Source: Pseudomonas deceptionensis
Lineage (GTDB): Bacteria; Pseudomonadota; Gammaproteobacteria; Pseudomonadales; Pseudomonadaceae
Direction of reading: 5' to 3'
Assembly: GCF_900106095.1 (NCBI RefSeq)
Contig: NZ_FNUD01000002.1
Span: forward strand, 1,447,501-1,511,500
DNA: 64,000 bases
The number at the start of each line of letters is the position of its first letter. Within the stretch, counting starts at the first letter, position 1. Of the stretch, positions 10,784 through 21,820 are shown piece by piece. The position numbers and the translations under genes are program-made. The notes beneath the pieces were generated by a model. It was not told where the DNA came from. It ran no database searches and was given only the letters and a program-made list of their open reading frames with translations.

Positions 10784-11284
10784 ATGTCAAATAACGACCA
10801 AAAGCGCGACGAAGGCTACATTGAGAAGCTGGTTCAAGTTAACCGCGTAGCCAAAACCGTTAAAGGCGGCCGTATCTTCACTTTCACCGCGTTGACCGTG
10901 GTTGGTGATGGTAAAGGGCGCGTTGGCTTCGGCCGTGGCAAGTCACGTGAAGTGCCTGCTGCGATCCAGAAGGCAATGGAAGCTGCTCGCCGCAACATGA
11001 TTCAAGTGGACCTTAACGGCACCACTCTGCAGTACGCCATGAAATCCGCCCACGGCGCTTCCAAGGTTTACATGCAGCCTGCTTCTGAAGGTACCGGTAT
11101 CATCGCTGGCGGCGCTATGCGTGCTGTCCTCGAAGTTGCTGGCGTTCAGAACGTACTGGCCAAGTGCTACGGCTCGACTAACCCGGTAAACGTGGTTCAC
11201 GCCACTTTCAAAGGTTTGAAAGCTATGCAATCTCCTGAATCTATTGCTGCTAAGCGTGGCAAAAGCGTCAAGGAGATCTTCTGA
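10784..11284 (+). CDS. rpsE: 30S ribosomal protein S5
   Basis: S5 shapes the decoding region and mRNA entry. It has 166 residues, with the [19 protein letters not shown] loop. In other species changes in this loop give spectinomycin resistance or ambiguity phenotypes; the sequence here looks wild type. Confidence 0.98.
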   Translation: MSNNDQKRDEGYIEKLVQVNRVAKTVKGGRIFTFTALTVVGDGKGRVGFGRGKSREVPAAIQKAMEAARRNMIQVDLNGTTLQYAMKSAHGASKVYMQPASEGTGIIAGGAMRAVLEVAGVQNVLAKCYGSTNPVNVVHATFKGLKAMQSPESIAAKRGKSVKEIF

Positions 11285-11286
11285 TC

Positions 11287-11463
11287 ATGGCTACCGTTAA
11301 AGTAACGCTGATCAAAAGCATGACCGGCCGTATCCCTAATCACAAACTGTGCATTAAGGGTCTGGGTCTGCGTCGCATCGGTCACACTGTAGAAGTACTT
11401 GATACTCCCGAGAATCGCGGGATGATCAACAAGGCTTACTACATGCTGCGTGTAGAGGGTTAA
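11287..11463 (+). CDS. rpmD: 50S ribosomal protein L30
   Basis: Short 58-residue protein ([20 protein letters not shown]...) with the L30 fold. It lies between rpsE and rplO with 2- and 3-base gaps. It is small and easy to miss, but sequence and position are unambiguous. Confidence 0.97.
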   Translation: MATVKVTLIKSMTGRIPNHKLCIKGLGLRRIGHTVEVLDTPENRGMINKAYYMLRVEG

Positions 11464-11466
11464 TCG

Positions 11467-11904
11467 ATGAAACTCAATGATCTGAGTCCAGCGCCGGGTT
11501 CCCGTCGCGAAAAGCATCGTCCGGGCCGTGGTATCGGTAGCGGTTTGGGCAAGACTGGTGGCCGTGGTCACAAAGGTCAGTCCTCCCGTTCCGGTGGCAC
11601 TATTGCTCCAGGCTTTGAAGGCGGCCAACAGCCGCTGCATCGCCGTCTGCCTAAGTTCGGTTTCGTTTCCCTGAAAGCCATGGATCGCGCAGAAGTGCGT
11701 TTGTCCGAGCTGGCTAAAGTGGCAGGCGACATCGTAACTGTGCAGACCCTGAAAGATGCCAACGTGATCAACGTCAACGTACTGCGTGTGAAAATCATGC
11801 TGTCCGGTGAGGTTACTCGCGCTGTCACAATCGGCAAGGGAATCGGCGCCACCAAAGGTGCGCGTTCGGCTATCGAAGCAGCTGGCGGCAAGTTCGAGGA
11901 ATAA
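11467..11904 (+). CDS. rplO: 50S ribosomal protein L15
   Basis: Late assembly protein of the large subunit. It has 145 residues, with the Gly/Arg-rich N-terminal extension ([19 protein letters not shown]) that threads into 23S rRNA. Its stop codon is immediately followed by the secY ATG. Confidence 0.98.
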   Translation: MKLNDLSPAPGSRREKHRPGRGIGSGLGKTGGRGHKGQSSRSGGTIAPGFEGGQQPLHRRLPKFGFVSLKAMDRAEVRLSELAKVAGDIVTVQTLKDANVINVNVLRVKIMLSGEVTRAVTIGKGIGATKGARSAIEAAGGKFEE

Positions 11905-13233
11905 ATGGCTAAGCAAGGTGCTCTCTCAGCGCTCAGCAAAGGCGGGTTATCCGAGCTCTGGGCTCGACTGCGTTTTCTATTCCTGGCGATTATCGTCTAC
12001 CGAATAGGCGCACACATCCCAGTTCCTGGTATCAACCCGGACCGGCTGGCGGACCTGTTTCGACAGAATGAGGGGACCATTCTTAGCTTGTTCAACATGT
12101 TTTCCGGCGGCGCGCTGGAGCGGATGAGTATTTTTGCGCTGGGGATCATGCCGTACATTTCGGCATCGATCATCATGCAGCTTATGTCCGCTGTCAGCCC
12201 GCAGCTGGAGCAGTTGAAGAAGGAAGGTGAAGCTGGTCGTCGCAAGATAAGCCAGTACACCCGCTACCTCACTGTCGTTCTTGCTCTCGTTCAGGCTATT
12301 GGCATGTCCATTGGTCTGGCGGGGCAAGGCGTAGCGTTCACTGGTGACCTAGGCTTCCATTTCGTTGCAATAACCACTTTTGTGGCGGGTGCAATGTTTA
12401 TGATGTGGCTGGGTGAGCAGATTACTGAGCGTGGTGTTGGCAACGGTATCTCGATGTTGATTTTTTCGGGTATCGTCGCCGGTCTTCCGAGAGCAATAGG
12501 GCAGTCTTTCGAGTCTGCACGTCAGGGTGATATCAATATCTTCGCTTTGGTTGCTATCGGTTTGCTGGCAGTAGCGATTATCGGTTTTGTGGTGTTCATT
12601 GAGCGTGGTCAGCGTCGTATTGCTGTTCACTACGCCAAGCGTCAGCAGGGCCGCAAGGTTTTTGCTGCGCAGACTAGCCACTTGCCGCTGAAAGTGAATA
12701 TGGCCGGTGTTATCCCGGCTATTTTTGCGAGCAGCATTTTGCTGTTCCCGGCTTCGCTGGGTGCCTGGTTTGGTCAGTCTGAAGGTATGGGCTGGTTGCA
12801 GGACATCTCGCAGTCGATCGCTCCTGGTCAGCCGTTGAATATTCTGCTGTTTAGTGCAGGGATTATTTTCTTCTGCTTCTTCTATACGGCGTTGATGTTC
12901 AATCCGAAAGACGTAGCGGAAAACCTGAAGAAGTCCGGTGCCTTTATTCCGGGTATCCGTCCAGGCGAGCAGTCGGCACGCTATATTGATGGCGTTTTGA
13001 CTCGCTTGACTCTGTTCGGTGCTCTTTATATGACGGCCGTGTGCCTGTTGCCCCAGTTCCTGGTGGTTGCGGCAAACGTTCCGTTCTACCTTGGCGGGAC
13101 CTCGTTGCTGATCGTGGTCGTGGTTGTTATGGACTTCATGTCCCAAGTACAATCGCACCTCGTTTCGCACCAGTACGAATCCCTGATGAAGAAAGCCAAC
13201 CTGAAGGGCTACGGCAGCGGCATGCTTCGCTGA
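11905..13233 (+). CDS. secY: Preprotein translocase subunit SecY
   Basis: Channel subunit of the Sec translocon in the inner membrane; it works with SecE, SecG and SecA. It has 442 residues with ten predicted membrane helices. Conserved features are the N-terminal [16 protein letters not shown] helix, the [11 protein letters not shown] segment and the C-terminal [18 protein letters not shown] tail. It directly abuts rplO (TAAATG), so translation is likely coupled. Confidence 0.98.
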   Translation: MAKQGALSALSKGGLSELWARLRFLFLAIIVYRIGAHIPVPGINPDRLADLFRQNEGTILSLFNMFSGGALERMSIFALGIMPYISASIIMQLMSAVSPQLEQLKKEGEAGRRKISQYTRYLTVVLALVQAIGMSIGLAGQGVAFTGDLGFHFVAITTFVAGAMFMMWLGEQITERGVGNGISMLIFSGIVAGLPRAIGQSFESARQGDINIFALVAIGLLAVAIIGFVVFIERGQRRIAVHYAKRQQGRKVFAAQTSHLPLKVNMAGVIPAIFASSILLFPASLGAWFGQSEGMGWLQDISQSIAPGQPLNILLFSAGIIFFCFFYTALMFNPKDVAENLKKSGAFIPGIRPGEQSARYIDGVLTRLTLFGALYMTAVCLLPQFLVVAANVPFYLGGTSLLIVVVVVMDFMSQVQSHLVSHQYESLMKKANLKGYGSGMLR

Positions 13234-13265
13234 AGTACTACCCCGTAAGGTGAGAGGAGTTGGTG

Positions 13266-13382
13266 ATGAAAGTTCGTGCATCGGTGAAAAAGCTGTGCCG
13301 TAACTGCAAGATTATTCGCCGCGAAGGTGTTGTTCGGGTAATTTGCAGCGCGGAACCACGTCACAAACAGCGCCAAGGCTGA
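13266..13382 (+). CDS. rpmJ: 50S ribosomal protein L36
   Basis: 38-residue protein [19 protein letters not shown]..., found by reading the gap after secY. It is the zinc-binding form: Cys11, Cys14, Cys27 and His33 make the CCCH site. GAGAGGAG precedes the ATG. It ends the spc operon. Zinc-binding L36 is often replaced by a paralogue under zinc starvation in other bacteria; none is seen here. Confidence 0.96.
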
Positions 13383-13399
13383 GTGTGATCTGTTTGAAG

Positions 13400-13423
13400 C
13401 CCAGCAGCTAGTGCGCTGCTGGG
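13400..13423 (+). terminator. Hairpin between spc and alpha operons
   Basis: Nine-base-pair inverted repeat CCCAGCAGC / GCTGCTGGG with a 6-base loop, just after rpmJ. It is followed by TTGATTATTTGTT, a weak T-rich stretch. It could be a partial terminator; its 3' end touches the -35 box of the next promoter. Confidence 0.55.
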
Positions 13424-13452
13424 TTGATTATTTGTTATTACAGCGATATTAT
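13424..13452 (+). promoter_or_regulatory. Alpha operon promoter before rpsM
   Basis: -35 TTGATT (13424-13429), 17-bp spacer, -10 TATTAT (13447-13452), about 60 bases upstream of rpsM. It would drive rpsM-rpsK-rpsD-rpoA-rplQ. The hairpin-then-TTGATT layout matches the one before rpsH. Confidence 0.65.
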
Positions 13453-13511
13453 CTCGCGCCCTATTTCTTGGCTTCCGGGGCGTAGGTAGCTGTCAATTGG
13501 AGTCCCACTGA

Positions 13512-13868
13512 ATGGCCCGTATTGCAGGCGTTAACATTCCAGATAACAAGCACACTGTTATCTCGCTGACCTACATCTTTGGTGTTGGTCGCACTACTGC
13601 GCAGAAAATTTGCGCAGAGACTGGGGTAAACCCAGCCGCTAAGATCAAAGATCTGAGCGACGAGCAGATTGAGTTGCTGCGTGGCGAAGTGGCAAAGTTC
13701 ACCACTGAAGGTGACCTGCGTCGTGAAGTCAACATGAAAATCAAACGCTTGATGGACTTGGGCTGCTACCGCGGTCTGCGCCATCGTCGTGGTCTTCCAG
13801 TACGCGGTCAGCGTACCAAGACCAACGCGCGTACTCGCAAAGGTCCGCGTAAGCCGATCCGCAAGTAA
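13512..13868 (+). CDS. rpsM: 30S ribosomal protein S13
   Basis: Head protein that bridges the subunits and contacts the P-site tRNA. It has 118 residues, starting [17 protein letters not shown] and ending in the basic tail with [14 protein letters not shown]. It is the first gene of the alpha operon. Confidence 0.98.
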   Translation: MARIAGVNIPDNKHTVISLTYIFGVGRTTAQKICAETGVNPAAKIKDLSDEQIELLRGEVAKFTTEGDLRREVNMKIKRLMDLGCYRGLRHRRGLPVRGQRTKTNARTRKGPRKPIRK

Positions 13869-13898
13869 TCGCACCAGCGAATCGACAGGAATTTAGTC

Positions 13899-14288
13899 AT
13901 GGCAAAACCTGCTGCTCGTCCTCGTAAAAAAGTCAAAAAGACAGTGGTTGATGGCATCGCCCACATCCACGCGTCTTTCAACAACACAATCGTGACCATC
14001 ACCGACCGTCAGGGTAACGCGCTTTCTTGGGCTACCTCCGGTGGTTCGGGTTTCCGCGGTTCTCGCAAGTCCACCCCGTTCGCTGCTCAAGTAGCTGCTG
14101 AACGTGCTGGTCAAGCTGCGCTGGAATATGGCCTGAAAAACCTTGACGTTAACGTTAAAGGTCCAGGTCCAGGTCGTGAGTCCGCTGTCCGTGCTTTGAA
14201 CGGCTGTGGCTATAAGATCGCCAGCATCACCGACGTGACGCCAATCCCGCACAACGGGTGCCGTCCGCCGAAGAAGCGCCGCGTGTAA
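13899..14288 (+). CDS. rpsK: 30S ribosomal protein S11
   Basis: Platform protein near the E site and Shine-Dalgarno helix. It has 129 residues, with conserved [19 protein letters not shown] and the C-terminal [15 protein letters not shown]. Confidence 0.98.
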   Translation: MAKPAARPRKKVKKTVVDGIAHIHASFNNTIVTITDRQGNALSWATSGGSGFRGSRKSTPFAAQVAAERAGQAALEYGLKNLDVNVKGPGPGRESAVRALNGCGYKIASITDVTPIPHNGCRPPKKRRV

Positions 14289-14306
14289 TCCAGGAGACTG
14301 TAAAGA

Positions 14307-14927
14307 ATGGCTCGTTACATTGGTCCAAAATGCAAACTGGCACGTCGTGAAGGCACCGATCTCTTCCTGAAGAGTGGTGTGCGCGCTATCGAATCGAAGT
14401 GCAATATTGAAGCTGCTCCAGGCATCCACGGCCAACGCCGCGGTCGCCAATCCGACTACGGCACCCAACTGCGTGAAAAGCAGAAGGTCCGTCGTATCTA
14501 CGGCGTTCTCGAGCGTCAGTTCAGCGGCTACTACAAACAAGCTGCTGGCAAGAAAGGTGCAACTGGCGAAAACCTGTTGCAACTGCTCGAATGCCGCCTG
14601 GATAACGTCGTATACCGTATGGGTTTCGGTTCTACTCGTGCCGAATCTCGTCAGTTGGTATCGCACAAGTCGATCAGCGTTAACGGTCAAACCGTAAACG
14701 TTCCGTCGTACCAGGTTCGTGCTGGTGACGTGGTCGCTATTCGCGAGAAAGCAAAGAACCAGCTTCGCATTGTCCAAGCTCTCGATCTGTGTGCCCAACG
14801 TGGCCGCGTAGAATGGGTAGAAGTAGACACTGAGAAGAAGTCGGGCGTTTTCAAGAACGTTCCTGCTCGCAGTGATCTGTCCGCCGACATCAACGAAAGC
14901 CTGATTGTCGAGCTCTACTCCAAGTAA
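14307..14927 (+). CDS. rpsD: 30S ribosomal protein S4
   Basis: Primary 16S binder; in E. coli it also autoregulates the alpha operon by binding a leader pseudoknot. It has 206 residues, starting [19 protein letters not shown], with the S4 RNA-binding domain in the middle ([14 protein letters not shown]). The four-Cys zinc site of some bacteria is not present. Confidence 0.98.
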   Translation: MARYIGPKCKLARREGTDLFLKSGVRAIESKCNIEAAPGIHGQRRGRQSDYGTQLREKQKVRRIYGVLERQFSGYYKQAAGKKGATGENLLQLLECRLDNVVYRMGFGSTRAESRQLVSHKSISVNGQTVNVPSYQVRAGDVVAIREKAKNQLRIVQALDLCAQRGRVEWVEVDTEKKSGVFKNVPARSDLSADINESLIVELYSK

Positions 14928-14949
14928 GGGCTAGAAAATAGGTGCATCC

Positions 14950-15951
14950 ATGCAGATTTCGGTAAATGAGTTCCTGACACCTCGCCATATTGATGTGCAA
15001 GTTGTCAGTCCAACCCGCGCTAAAATCACACTCGAGCCTCTCGAGCGTGGTTTTGGCCACACCCTGGGCAACGCGCTGCGCCGCATCCTGTTGTCCTCAA
15101 TGCCAGGCTGTGCAGTAGTCGAGGCCGAGATTGACGGTGTGCTCCACGAGTACAGCGCCATCGAAGGTGTACAGGAAGACGTAATTGAAATCCTGTTGAA
15201 CCTTAAAGGTCTGGCTATCAAGCTGCACGGCCGTGACGAAGTTACGCTGACCTTGTCGAAGAAGGGTTCGGGGGTGGTTACCGCTGCCGATATTCAGCTG
15301 GATCATGATGTCGAGATCGTTAATCCCGATCACGTAATCGCCAACCTGGCGTCTAACGGCGCCTTGAACATGAAGCTCACTGTAGCTCGTGGTCGTGGTT
15401 ATGAACCAGCAGACTCGCGTCAGAGCGATGAAGACGAAAGCCGCAGCATCGGTCGCTTGCAGCTTGACTCTTCGTTCAGCCCGGTTCGCCGTATCGCATA
15501 CGTGGTGGAAAACGCCCGTGTCGAGCAGCGTACTAACCTGGACAAGCTGGTTATTGATCTGGAAACCAACGGTACACTGGATCCTGAAGAGGCCATTCGT
15601 CGTGCTGCAACCATTCTGCAACAGCAGTTGGCTGCATTCGTCGACCTCAAAGGTGACAGCGAGCCAGTGGTAATCGAACAGGAAGACGAGATCGATCCGA
15701 TCCTGCTTCGTCCGGTTGACGATCTGGAACTGACCGTGCGTTCGGCCAACTGCCTTAAGGCGGAGAACATTTACTACATCGGTGATCTGATTCAGCGTAC
15801 CGAAGTAGAACTGTTGAAGACTCCGAACCTGGGCAAGAAATCCTTGACTGAAATCAAGGACGTTCTGGCCTCCCGTGGTCTGTCCCTCGGCATGCGCCTC
15901 GACAACTGGCCGCCTGCAAGTCTTAAGAAGGACGACAAGGCGACTGCCTGA
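14950..15951 (+). CDS. rpoA: DNA-directed RNA polymerase subunit alpha
   Basis: The alpha subunit dimerises to nucleate RNA polymerase assembly, and its C-terminal domain contacts UP elements and activators. It has 333 residues. The N-terminal domain covers about 1-235, with the [20 protein letters not shown] dimer region. The linker is followed by a C-terminal domain (about 250-320) with the R-S-A-N-C-L-K DNA-contact motif and the [13 protein letters not shown] helix-hairpin segment. Confidence 0.98.
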   Translation: MQISVNEFLTPRHIDVQVVSPTRAKITLEPLERGFGHTLGNALRRILLSSMPGCAVVEAEIDGVLHEYSAIEGVQEDVIEILLNLKGLAIKLHGRDEVTLTLSKKGSGVVTAADIQLDHDVEIVNPDHVIANLASNGALNMKLTVARGRGYEPADSRQSDEDESRSIGRLQLDSSFSPVRRIAYVVENARVEQRTNLDKLVIDLETNGTLDPEEAIRRAATILQQQLAAFVDLKGDSEPVVIEQEDEIDPILLRPVDDLELTVRSANCLKAENIYYIGDLIQRTEVELLKTPNLGKKSLTEIKDVLASRGLSLGMRLDNWPPASLKKDDKATA

Positions 15952-15993
15952 TCGTCGTAATCACCGAACGTTGTGTTTGGTAAGGAATGAACC

Positions 15994-16380
15994 ATGCGTC
16001 ATCGTAAAAGTGGTCGTCACCTGAGCCGCACTAGCTCCCACCGCAAGGCTATGTTTCAAAACATGGCAGTGTCGTTGTTTGAGCACGAGCTGATCAAAAC
16101 GACTCTGCCGAAAGCCAAAGAATTGCGTCGCGTTGCTGAGCCGCTGATTACTCTGGCCAAGAATGATTGTCTGGCTAACCGCCGTCTGGCCTTCGACCGT
16201 ACGCGTTCGAAAGCCATCGTTGGTAAGCTGTTCAACGATCTGGGCAAGCGTTATGCAACTCGTGAGGGTGGCTACCTGCGCATCCTCAAGTGCGGTTTCC
16301 GTGCTGGCGACAACGCGCCTATGGCGTACGTCGAGTTGGTTGATCGTCCAGTTGGCGGTGAAGCTGTATCCGCTGAGTAA
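15994..16380 (+). CDS. rplQ: 50S ribosomal protein L17
   Basis: Tunnel-exit-side protein and last gene of the alpha operon. It has 128 residues, starting [21 protein letters not shown] terminator follows within 25 bases. Confidence 0.98.
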   Translation: MRHRKSGRHLSRTSSHRKAMFQNMAVSLFEHELIKTTLPKAKELRRVAEPLITLAKNDCLANRRLAFDRTRSKAIVGKLFNDLGKRYATREGGYLRILKCGFRAGDNAPMAYVELVDRPVGGEAVSAE

Positions 16381-16400
16381 GACGTCAGTCTCTACAAAGA

Positions 16401-16425
16401 ACCGGGCCTAGTGCCCGGTTTTTTG
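16401..16425 (+). terminator. Terminator after rplQ
   Basis: Stem ACCGGGC / GCCCGGT with a 5-base loop followed by six T. It ends the ribosomal protein supercluster. Confidence 0.9.
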
Positions 16426-16553
16426 TGTCTGGATTATTAGTAATATCTATTGGTGATGATCAATTAATGAATTTGCCCATATAAGCTTCATGGTCAATAC
16501 TCCTCCTCAGCCGATTAGCCGGCAGCATCAAGACTGACTGAGGAAGGAATAGC

Positions 16554-18002
16554 ATGAGCCAGACCAAAACGCTTACGACCGCCAGCGGCGCACCTGTTGC
16601 TGATAACCAGAACTCCCGATCGGCTGGGCCTCGTGGCCCCTTGTTGCTTGAAGATTTTCACCTGATTGAAAAGCTCGCGCACTTTAACCGCGAAAATATT
16701 CCAGAGCGTCGTGTGCATGCCAAAGGCTCAGGCGCCCACGGCACCTTTACGTTGACCCGTGACATGGCTCAATACAGCAGTGCCAAGCTGTTCGACACCA
16801 TCGGCAAGCAAACTCCGACCTTTCTGCGCTTCTCAACAGTAGGTGGTGAGCGTGGTTCGGCAGACACCGAGCGCGATCCTCGTGGTTTTGCACTCAAGTT
16901 TTATACCGAAGAAGGCAACTGGGACATCGTGGGCAATAACACGCCCGTCTTCTTTATTCGTGACCCGCTGAAATTCCCGGATTTTATCCACACCCAAAAA
17001 CGTCTGCCGCAAAGCAACCTGAAAAGTGCGCAGATGATGTGGGATTTCTGGTCGCACTCGCCTGAGTCCCTGCACCAGGTCACGATCCTGTTTTCTGATC
17101 GCGGCATTCCTGATGGCTACCGCCATATGCACGGTTTTGGCAGCCACACCTATAGCCTTATCAATGCTGCGGGTGAGCGTCACTGGGTCAAGTGGCACTA
17201 CAAAACCAAGCAAGGCATCAAGAATCTGCCACCGGCTGAAGCGGCACGTCTTGCCGGTACGGATCCGGACTATGCGCAACGCGATCTGTTTGGTGCCATT
17301 GAGCGTGGTGACTTCCCGAAATGGCGTGTCTGCATGCAGATCATGACTGAAGCGCAAGCGGCGGCTCATTACGAAAACCCGTTTGACGTGACTAAAACCT
17401 GGTCGCAGAAAGAGTTCCCGTTGATTGAAATCGGTGAGCTGGAGTTGAACCGCAATCCGCTTAATTACTTCGCCGAAGTCGAGCAAGCTGCGTTTGGTCC
17501 CAGCAACATGGTCCCAGGTGTCGGTCTGTCTCCTGACCGCATGCTTCAAGGCCGCGTGTTCGCATACGCGGATGCCCATCGCTACCGTGTAGGCACTAAC
17601 CACCAGCACCTGCCTATCAACGCACCGCGGGTGCCTGTGCATACCTATCAGCGTGATGGCGCGATGGCTTTTGGCAACAATGGTGGTGCTGCGCCGAACT
17701 ACGAGCCCAATAGCTTCGCTGATGCGCCAAAGCAAGCGCCGCAGTACGCTGAGCCGCCTTTGGCCCTGAGTGGCGCGGCGGATCGTTACGATCATCGCGT
17801 TGACAGCGATTACTACAGTCACGCGGGTGCATTGTTCCGTCTGATGAATGACGAGCAGAAAGCCCTGCTCATCAATAACATCGCAGGCGCAATGGACGGG
17901 GTTTCGGCCGACGTCGTGGAGCGTCAGTTGCAACACTTCTACAATGCCGATCAGGCTTACGGTGACGGTGTTGCCAAAGCGCTGGGTGTAATGGCTAAGT
18001 AA
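16554..18002 (+). CDS. katA: Monofunctional heme catalase KatA
   Basis: Breaks down hydrogen peroxide to water and oxygen. It has 482 residues, the small-subunit (clade 3) size. The catalytic His is in [11 protein letters not shown] (about residue 55), the distal Asn in [13 protein letters not shown] (about 128), and the proximal heme Tyr follows in [23 protein letters not shown] precedes the ATG. It has its own terminator and lies next to an iron-storage gene, the same pairing as P. aeruginosa katA and its neighbouring ferritin. A heme catalase beside iron storage fits a joint role in peroxide and iron protection. No clear OxyR site was identified upstream. Confidence 0.95.
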   Translation: MSQTKTLTTASGAPVADNQNSRSAGPRGPLLLEDFHLIEKLAHFNRENIPERRVHAKGSGAHGTFTLTRDMAQYSSAKLFDTIGKQTPTFLRFSTVGGERGSADTERDPRGFALKFYTEEGNWDIVGNNTPVFFIRDPLKFPDFIHTQKRLPQSNLKSAQMMWDFWSHSPESLHQVTILFSDRGIPDGYRHMHGFGSHTYSLINAAGERHWVKWHYKTKQGIKNLPPAEAARLAGTDPDYAQRDLFGAIERGDFPKWRVCMQIMTEAQAAAHYENPFDVTKTWSQKEFPLIEIGELELNRNPLNYFAEVEQAAFGPSNMVPGVGLSPDRMLQGRVFAYADAHRYRVGTNHQHLPINAPRVPVHTYQRDGAMAFGNNGGAAPNYEPNSFADAPKQAPQYAEPPLALSGAADRYDHRVDSDYYSHAGALFRLMNDEQKALLINNIAGAMDGVSADVVERQLQHFYNADQAYGDGVAKALGVMAK

Positions 18003-18020
18003 GTCTAAGTGAGAAGCAGA

Positions 18021-18044
18021 ACCGCCCTCAATAGGGCGGTTTTT
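18021..18044 (+). terminator. Terminator after katA
   Basis: Stem ACCGCCCT / AGGGCGGT, loop CAAT, followed by five T. Confidence 0.9.
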
Positions 18045-18157
18045 GCGTTATTTAGGTCTGTTTTCTCTACAAATGCAGGATTTTATAGCGATTGAGTCGT
18101 GACCTCTCGGTCAGCTTGGTTCAAACTACAGGCTTTCAAGCAGGGAGATGTGCGGCG

Positions 18158-18622
18158 ATGCAAGGGCACCCGGACGTAATCGATTACCTCAACACGTTGC
18201 TCACCGGCGAGCTGGCTGCACGTGACCAATATTTTGTCCACTCCCGCATGTACGAGGATTGGGGCTTTACCAAGCTGTACGAACGCATCAACCACGAAAT
18301 GGAAGAAGAGGCACAACACGCTGATGCGTTGATGCGCCGGATTCTGATGCTTGAAGGCACTCCGCGCATGCGCCCGGATGACCTTGATGTAGGTGCCACG
18401 GTGCCTGAGATGTTCGCTGCCGACCTGCGCCTCGAGTACAAGGTACGTGCGGCGCTGTGCAAAGGCATCGCGCTGTGCGAGCTGCACAAAGACTACGTGA
18501 GCCGCGATATGCTGCGTATTCAGCTGGCAGACACCGAAGAAGATCACACTTACTGGCTTGAGAAGCAGTTGGGTCTGATTAAAACCATCGGCCTGCAGAA
18601 CTACCTGCAATCGCAGTTCTGA
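18158..18622 (+). CDS. ftnA: Bacterioferritin-family ferritin (FtnA/BfrA type, likely heme-free)
   Basis: Iron-storage protein expected to form a 24-mer shell. The ATG at 18158 ([10 protein letters not shown]) follows GGGAG; an in-frame ATG further upstream lacks support. It has 154 residues. Ferroxidase ligands Glu18, Glu51 and His54 are in place, with the later E..H pair in DTEEDH. The position of the heme-binding Met52 of E. coli Bfr is Ala here (EEAQH). P. aeruginosa PA4235, first named BfrA and later FtnA, likewise lacks that Met and also sits beside katA. The symbol bfrA is used in older annotations. Confidence 0.9.
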   Translation: MQGHPDVIDYLNTLLTGELAARDQYFVHSRMYEDWGFTKLYERINHEMEEEAQHADALMRRILMLEGTPRMRPDDLDVGATVPEMFAADLRLEYKVRAALCKGIALCELHKDYVSRDMLRIQLADTEEDHTYWLEKQLGLIKTIGLQNYLQSQF

Positions 18623-18637
18623 TTTAGATTCAAAACC

Positions 18638-18714
18638 TGTAGTTGCTGCCGAAGGCTGGGCCTTTTAATCAGCCTGCCTGCCTCGCAGGCTTGTACTTCG
18701 ACAAGCGACTACGG
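18638..18714. repeat. Degenerate REP-type inverted pair
   Basis: GTAGTTGCTGCCGAAGGC at the left and the inverse of GTAGTCGCTTGTCGAAG at the right resemble the palindromic REP pairs of fluorescent pseudomonads (core GTAG-CGCTGCCGAAGG). The copies have diverged, so this is probably an old REP doublet. Confidence 0.5.
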
Positions 18715-18737
18715 ACAAGGCCGAAGTTAGCGCTCAT

Positions 18738-18776
18738 AAAAAAGCCCCTGCCATCTCTCGATGACAGGGGCTTTTT
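18738..18776. terminator. Bidirectional terminator between ftnA and uvrA
   Basis: Stem of about 17 bp (AAAAAGCCCCTGCCATC with its near-perfect complement), loop TCTC, T/A runs on both sides. It can end transcription of ftnA from the left and of uvrA from the right. Confidence 0.9.
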
Positions 18777-18787
18777 CGTACCGCGAT

Positions 18788-21622
18788 TTAATCCCTGTCG
18801 CGTATCAGCAGTGGCTTCAGATAGAAGCCGGTATGGGATTGGCTCATCTCGGCCACTTCTTCCGGTGTGCCTGTTGCAATGATCTGCCCACCTTTGGAGC
18901 CGCCTTCAGGTCCAAGATCCACCAACCAGTCGGCGGTCTTGATCACGTCCAGGTTGTGCTCGATCACCACGACTGTATTGCCGTGATCGCGCAGTCGATG
19001 CAGCACATCCAGCAATTGCTGGATATCAGCAAAGTGCAAACCGGTTGTAGGCTCATCGAGGATATACAGTGTCTTGCCGGTATCACGCTTGGACAGTTCG
19101 CGGGACAACTTCACCCGTTGTGCCTCACCGCCTGACAGCGTTGTGGCGGACTGCCCCAGCTTGATGTACGACAGACCTACATCCATCAGCGTTTGCAGCT
19201 TGCGCGCCAATGCAGGCACGGCATCGAAGAACACACGTGCTTCTTCGATGGTCATCTCCAGCACTTCATGGATGTTCTTGCCCTTGTACTTGATCTCAAG
19301 GGTTTCACGGTTATAGCGCTTGCTCTTGCACACATCGCAAGGCACGTAGATGTCCGGCAGAAAGTGCATTTCTACCTTGATCAAGCCATCGCCCTGACAG
19401 GCTTCGCAACGTCCGCCCTTCACGTTGAAGGAGAAACGCCCCGGGCCATAGCCCCGGGAGCGGGATTCGGGCACGCCCGAAAACAACTCGCGTATCGGTG
19501 TAAACAGCCCGGTGTAAGTCGCAGGGTTGGAGCGTGGTGTGCGGCCAATCGGGCTCTGGTCAATGTCCACGACCTTGTCCAGGTGCTCAAGCCCTTTGAT
19601 GCTGTCGTGGGCCGCGGCTTCAAGGGTGGTCGCGCCGTTCAGTGCCGTAGCGCTGAGCGGATAGAGCGTGTTGTTGATCAGTGTCGATTTGCCCGACCCC
19701 GAAACCCCTGTCACGCAGGTCAGCAGCCCCAGGGGGATTTCCAGATCCACATTGCGCAAGTTATTGCCGCGTGCGCCTTTGAGCGACAGCGTCAGTTTCT
19801 TGTTGCGTGGCGTGCGTTTGGCCGGCACAGGAATTTTCACCCGGCCCGACAAATACTTGCCGGTCAGTGAGTCAGGGTGCGCCATCACCTCGGCCGGCGT
19901 GCCTTGGGCGACGATATGGCCGCCATGCACACCTGCGCCGGGGCCGATATCAACCACGTAGTCGGCCAGGCGAATGGCATCCTCGTCATGCTCCACCACG
20001 ATCACCGTGTTGCCGATGTCGCGCAGATGCTTGAGGGTGCCCAGCAAGCGATCGTTATCACGCTGGTGCAGGCCAATGGAGGGCTCGTCGAGGATGTACA
20101 GCACCCCCACCAGGCCCGCGCCAATCTGGCTGGCCAGACGAATACGCTGGGCTTCACCGCCAGACAGGGTGTCGGCGCTGCGATCCAGTGACAGATAGTC
20201 CAGGCCCACATTCACCAGGAACTGCAGGCGCTCGCGAATTTCCTTGAGGATCTTGTCCGCAATTTCGCCCCGACGCCCCGTCAGGCTCAGGGTGCTGAAG
20301 TACTCAGTGGCATCACCAATAGGCATATTGGTCACGGCCGGCAGGGTTTTTTCACCGACCCACACATGGCGGGCTTCACGCCGCAAGCGGGTACCGCGGC
20401 AATCCGGGCAGGCCTGGGTGCTCAGGAACTTGGCCAGTTCCTCGCGTACCGTGGCCGACTCGGTTTCGCGATAACGGCGCTCAAGGTTGGGCACGATGCC
20501 TTCAAATGGATGCGCACGTTTCACGATGTCACCGCGATCATTCAGATAGCGGAAATCAACATTTTGCGTGCCGCTGCCGTACAGGATGACCTTTTGCTTG
20601 TCGGCCGGAAGCTCGCTGAACGGCACTTCAAGGCTGAAATCGTAATGCTTGGCCAGCGCCCCGAGCATCTGGAAGTAATAAACGTTGCGCCGGTCCCAGC
20701 CGCGTATCGCGCCTTCGGCCAGCGTCAACTCACCATTGACCAGACGCTTGATGTCAAAAAACTGCTTAACCCCCAACCCGTCACAGGTCGGACAGGCACC
20801 CGCCGGGTTGTTGAAGGAAAACAGCTTGGGTTCCAGCTCGCTGATTGCGTGGCCACAGATCGGGCAGGCGAAGCGCGCGGAGAAAATCATCTCTTCGCCC
20901 GGTTCGTCGTCCATCGGTGCGACCAGGGCAATGCCGTCGGCCAGTTTCAGCGCGGTCTCGAACGACTCGGCCAGGCGTTGTTGCAGGTCTGCACGCACTT
21001 TAAAGCGGTCGACCACCACATCAATGGTGTGCTTCTTCTGCTTGTCGAGTTTAGGCAGTTCGTCCAGCTCGCAGAGCCTGCCGTTGACGCGGGCCCGCAC
21101 GAAGCCCTGAGCACGCAGCTCTTCAAACACAGAAAGGTGCTCACCCTTGCGCTCGCGAATCACTGGCGCCAGCAGCATAAGCTTGCTGCCTTCAGGCTGC
21201 GCCAGCACCAGGTCGACCATTTGGCTGACGGTCTGGGCTTCCAGAGGGATATCGTGATCCGGGCAGCGCGGGATACCTACGCGGGCATACAGCAGGCGCA
21301 GGTAATCGTAAATTTCGGTGATGGTGCCGACCGTGGAACGCGGGTTATGCGAGGTCGATTTCTGCTCGATGGAAATCGCGGGCGACAGGCCTTCGATGGT
21401 ATCGACGTCAGGCTTTTCCATCATCGACAGGAACTGCCGGGCATAGGCTGACAGCGACTCGACATAACGCCGCTGACCTTCGGCATACAACGTGTCAAAC
21501 GCCAGGGATGATTTGCCGGAGCCAGACAGTCCGGTGATGACGATCAGTTTGTCCCTTGGCAGGGTCAGGTCGATGTTCTTCAAGTTGTGGGTTCGTGCCC
21601 CACGTATCAGGATCTTGTCCAC
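18788..21622 (-). CDS. uvrA: Excinuclease ABC subunit A
   Basis: Damage-recognition ATPase of nucleotide excision repair; it loads UvrB. The GTG at 21622 is chosen ([19 protein letters not shown], matching E. coli MDKIEVRGART) with GAGG about 7 bases upstream. An ATG 27 bases earlier is possible. It has 944 residues. Two ABC modules are visible with Walker [10 protein letters not shown] and GVSGSGKST and two LSGGEAQR signatures, plus zinc-finger Cys pairs (CPICG...CPTC and CEAC...CDVC). It is divergent from the MFS gene. No convincing LexA box was found upstream. Confidence 0.97.
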   Translation of the reverse strand: MDKILIRGARTHNLKNIDLTLPRDKLIVITGLSGSGKSSLAFDTLYAEGQRRYVESLSAYARQFLSMMEKPDVDTIEGLSPAISIEQKSTSHNPRSTVGTITEIYDYLRLLYARVGIPRCPDHDIPLEAQTVSQMVDLVLAQPEGSKLMLLAPVIRERKGEHLSVFEELRAQGFVRARVNGRLCELDELPKLDKQKKHTIDVVVDRFKVRADLQQRLAESFETALKLADGIALVAPMDDEPGEEMIFSARFACPICGHAISELEPKLFSFNNPAGACPTCDGLGVKQFFDIKRLVNGELTLAEGAIRGWDRRNVYYFQMLGALAKHYDFSLEVPFSELPADKQKVILYGSGTQNVDFRYLNDRGDIVKRAHPFEGIVPNLERRYRETESATVREELAKFLSTQACPDCRGTRLRREARHVWVGEKTLPAVTNMPIGDATEYFSTLSLTGRRGEIADKILKEIRERLQFLVNVGLDYLSLDRSADTLSGGEAQRIRLASQIGAGLVGVLYILDEPSIGLHQRDNDRLLGTLKHLRDIGNTVIVVEHDEDAIRLADYVVDIGPGAGVHGGHIVAQGTPAEVMAHPDSLTGKYLSGRVKIPVPAKRTPRNKKLTLSLKGARGNNLRNVDLEIPLGLLTCVTGVSGSGKSTLINNTLYPLSATALNGATTLEAAAHDSIKGLEHLDKVVDIDQSPIGRTPRSNPATYTGLFTPIRELFSGVPESRSRGYGPGRFSFNVKGGRCEACQGDGLIKVEMHFLPDIYVPCDVCKSKRYNRETLEIKYKGKNIHEVLEMTIEEARVFFDAVPALARKLQTLMDVGLSYIKLGQSATTLSGGEAQRVKLSRELSKRDTGKTLYILDEPTTGLHFADIQQLLDVLHRLRDHGNTVVVIEHNLDVIKTADWLVDLGPEGGSKGGQIIATGTPEEVAEMSQSHTGFYLKPLLIRDRD

Positions 21623-21820
21623 TGCGGCCTCGCTTGGCGGGCATAACATAAACGAATGAGTATACGGATCTGTGCGAAAGCTGTGCAGGCCCTTGATGGC
21701 ACGATGTCATTCAAGCAGCCTTTATAACTTTTGCGTGACAAAGCGTCGCGCTTCTCTCGTGTGTGTGCTGTTACTCGATGGGACTGGTAGAATCGCCGCC
21801 GGTTCACATGAGGTTTTTCC

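Noticed and set aside
16426..16553. OxyR site or sigma70 promoter for katA
   Set aside because: TATAAG-like hexamer at 16480 has no -35 at proper spacing, and no clear OxyR motif pattern could be confirmed by eye.
21650..21820. LexA-type SOS box between uvrA and the MFS gene
   Set aside because: No CTG-N10-CAG palindrome of good quality was found; only CTGTGCG-like fragments.
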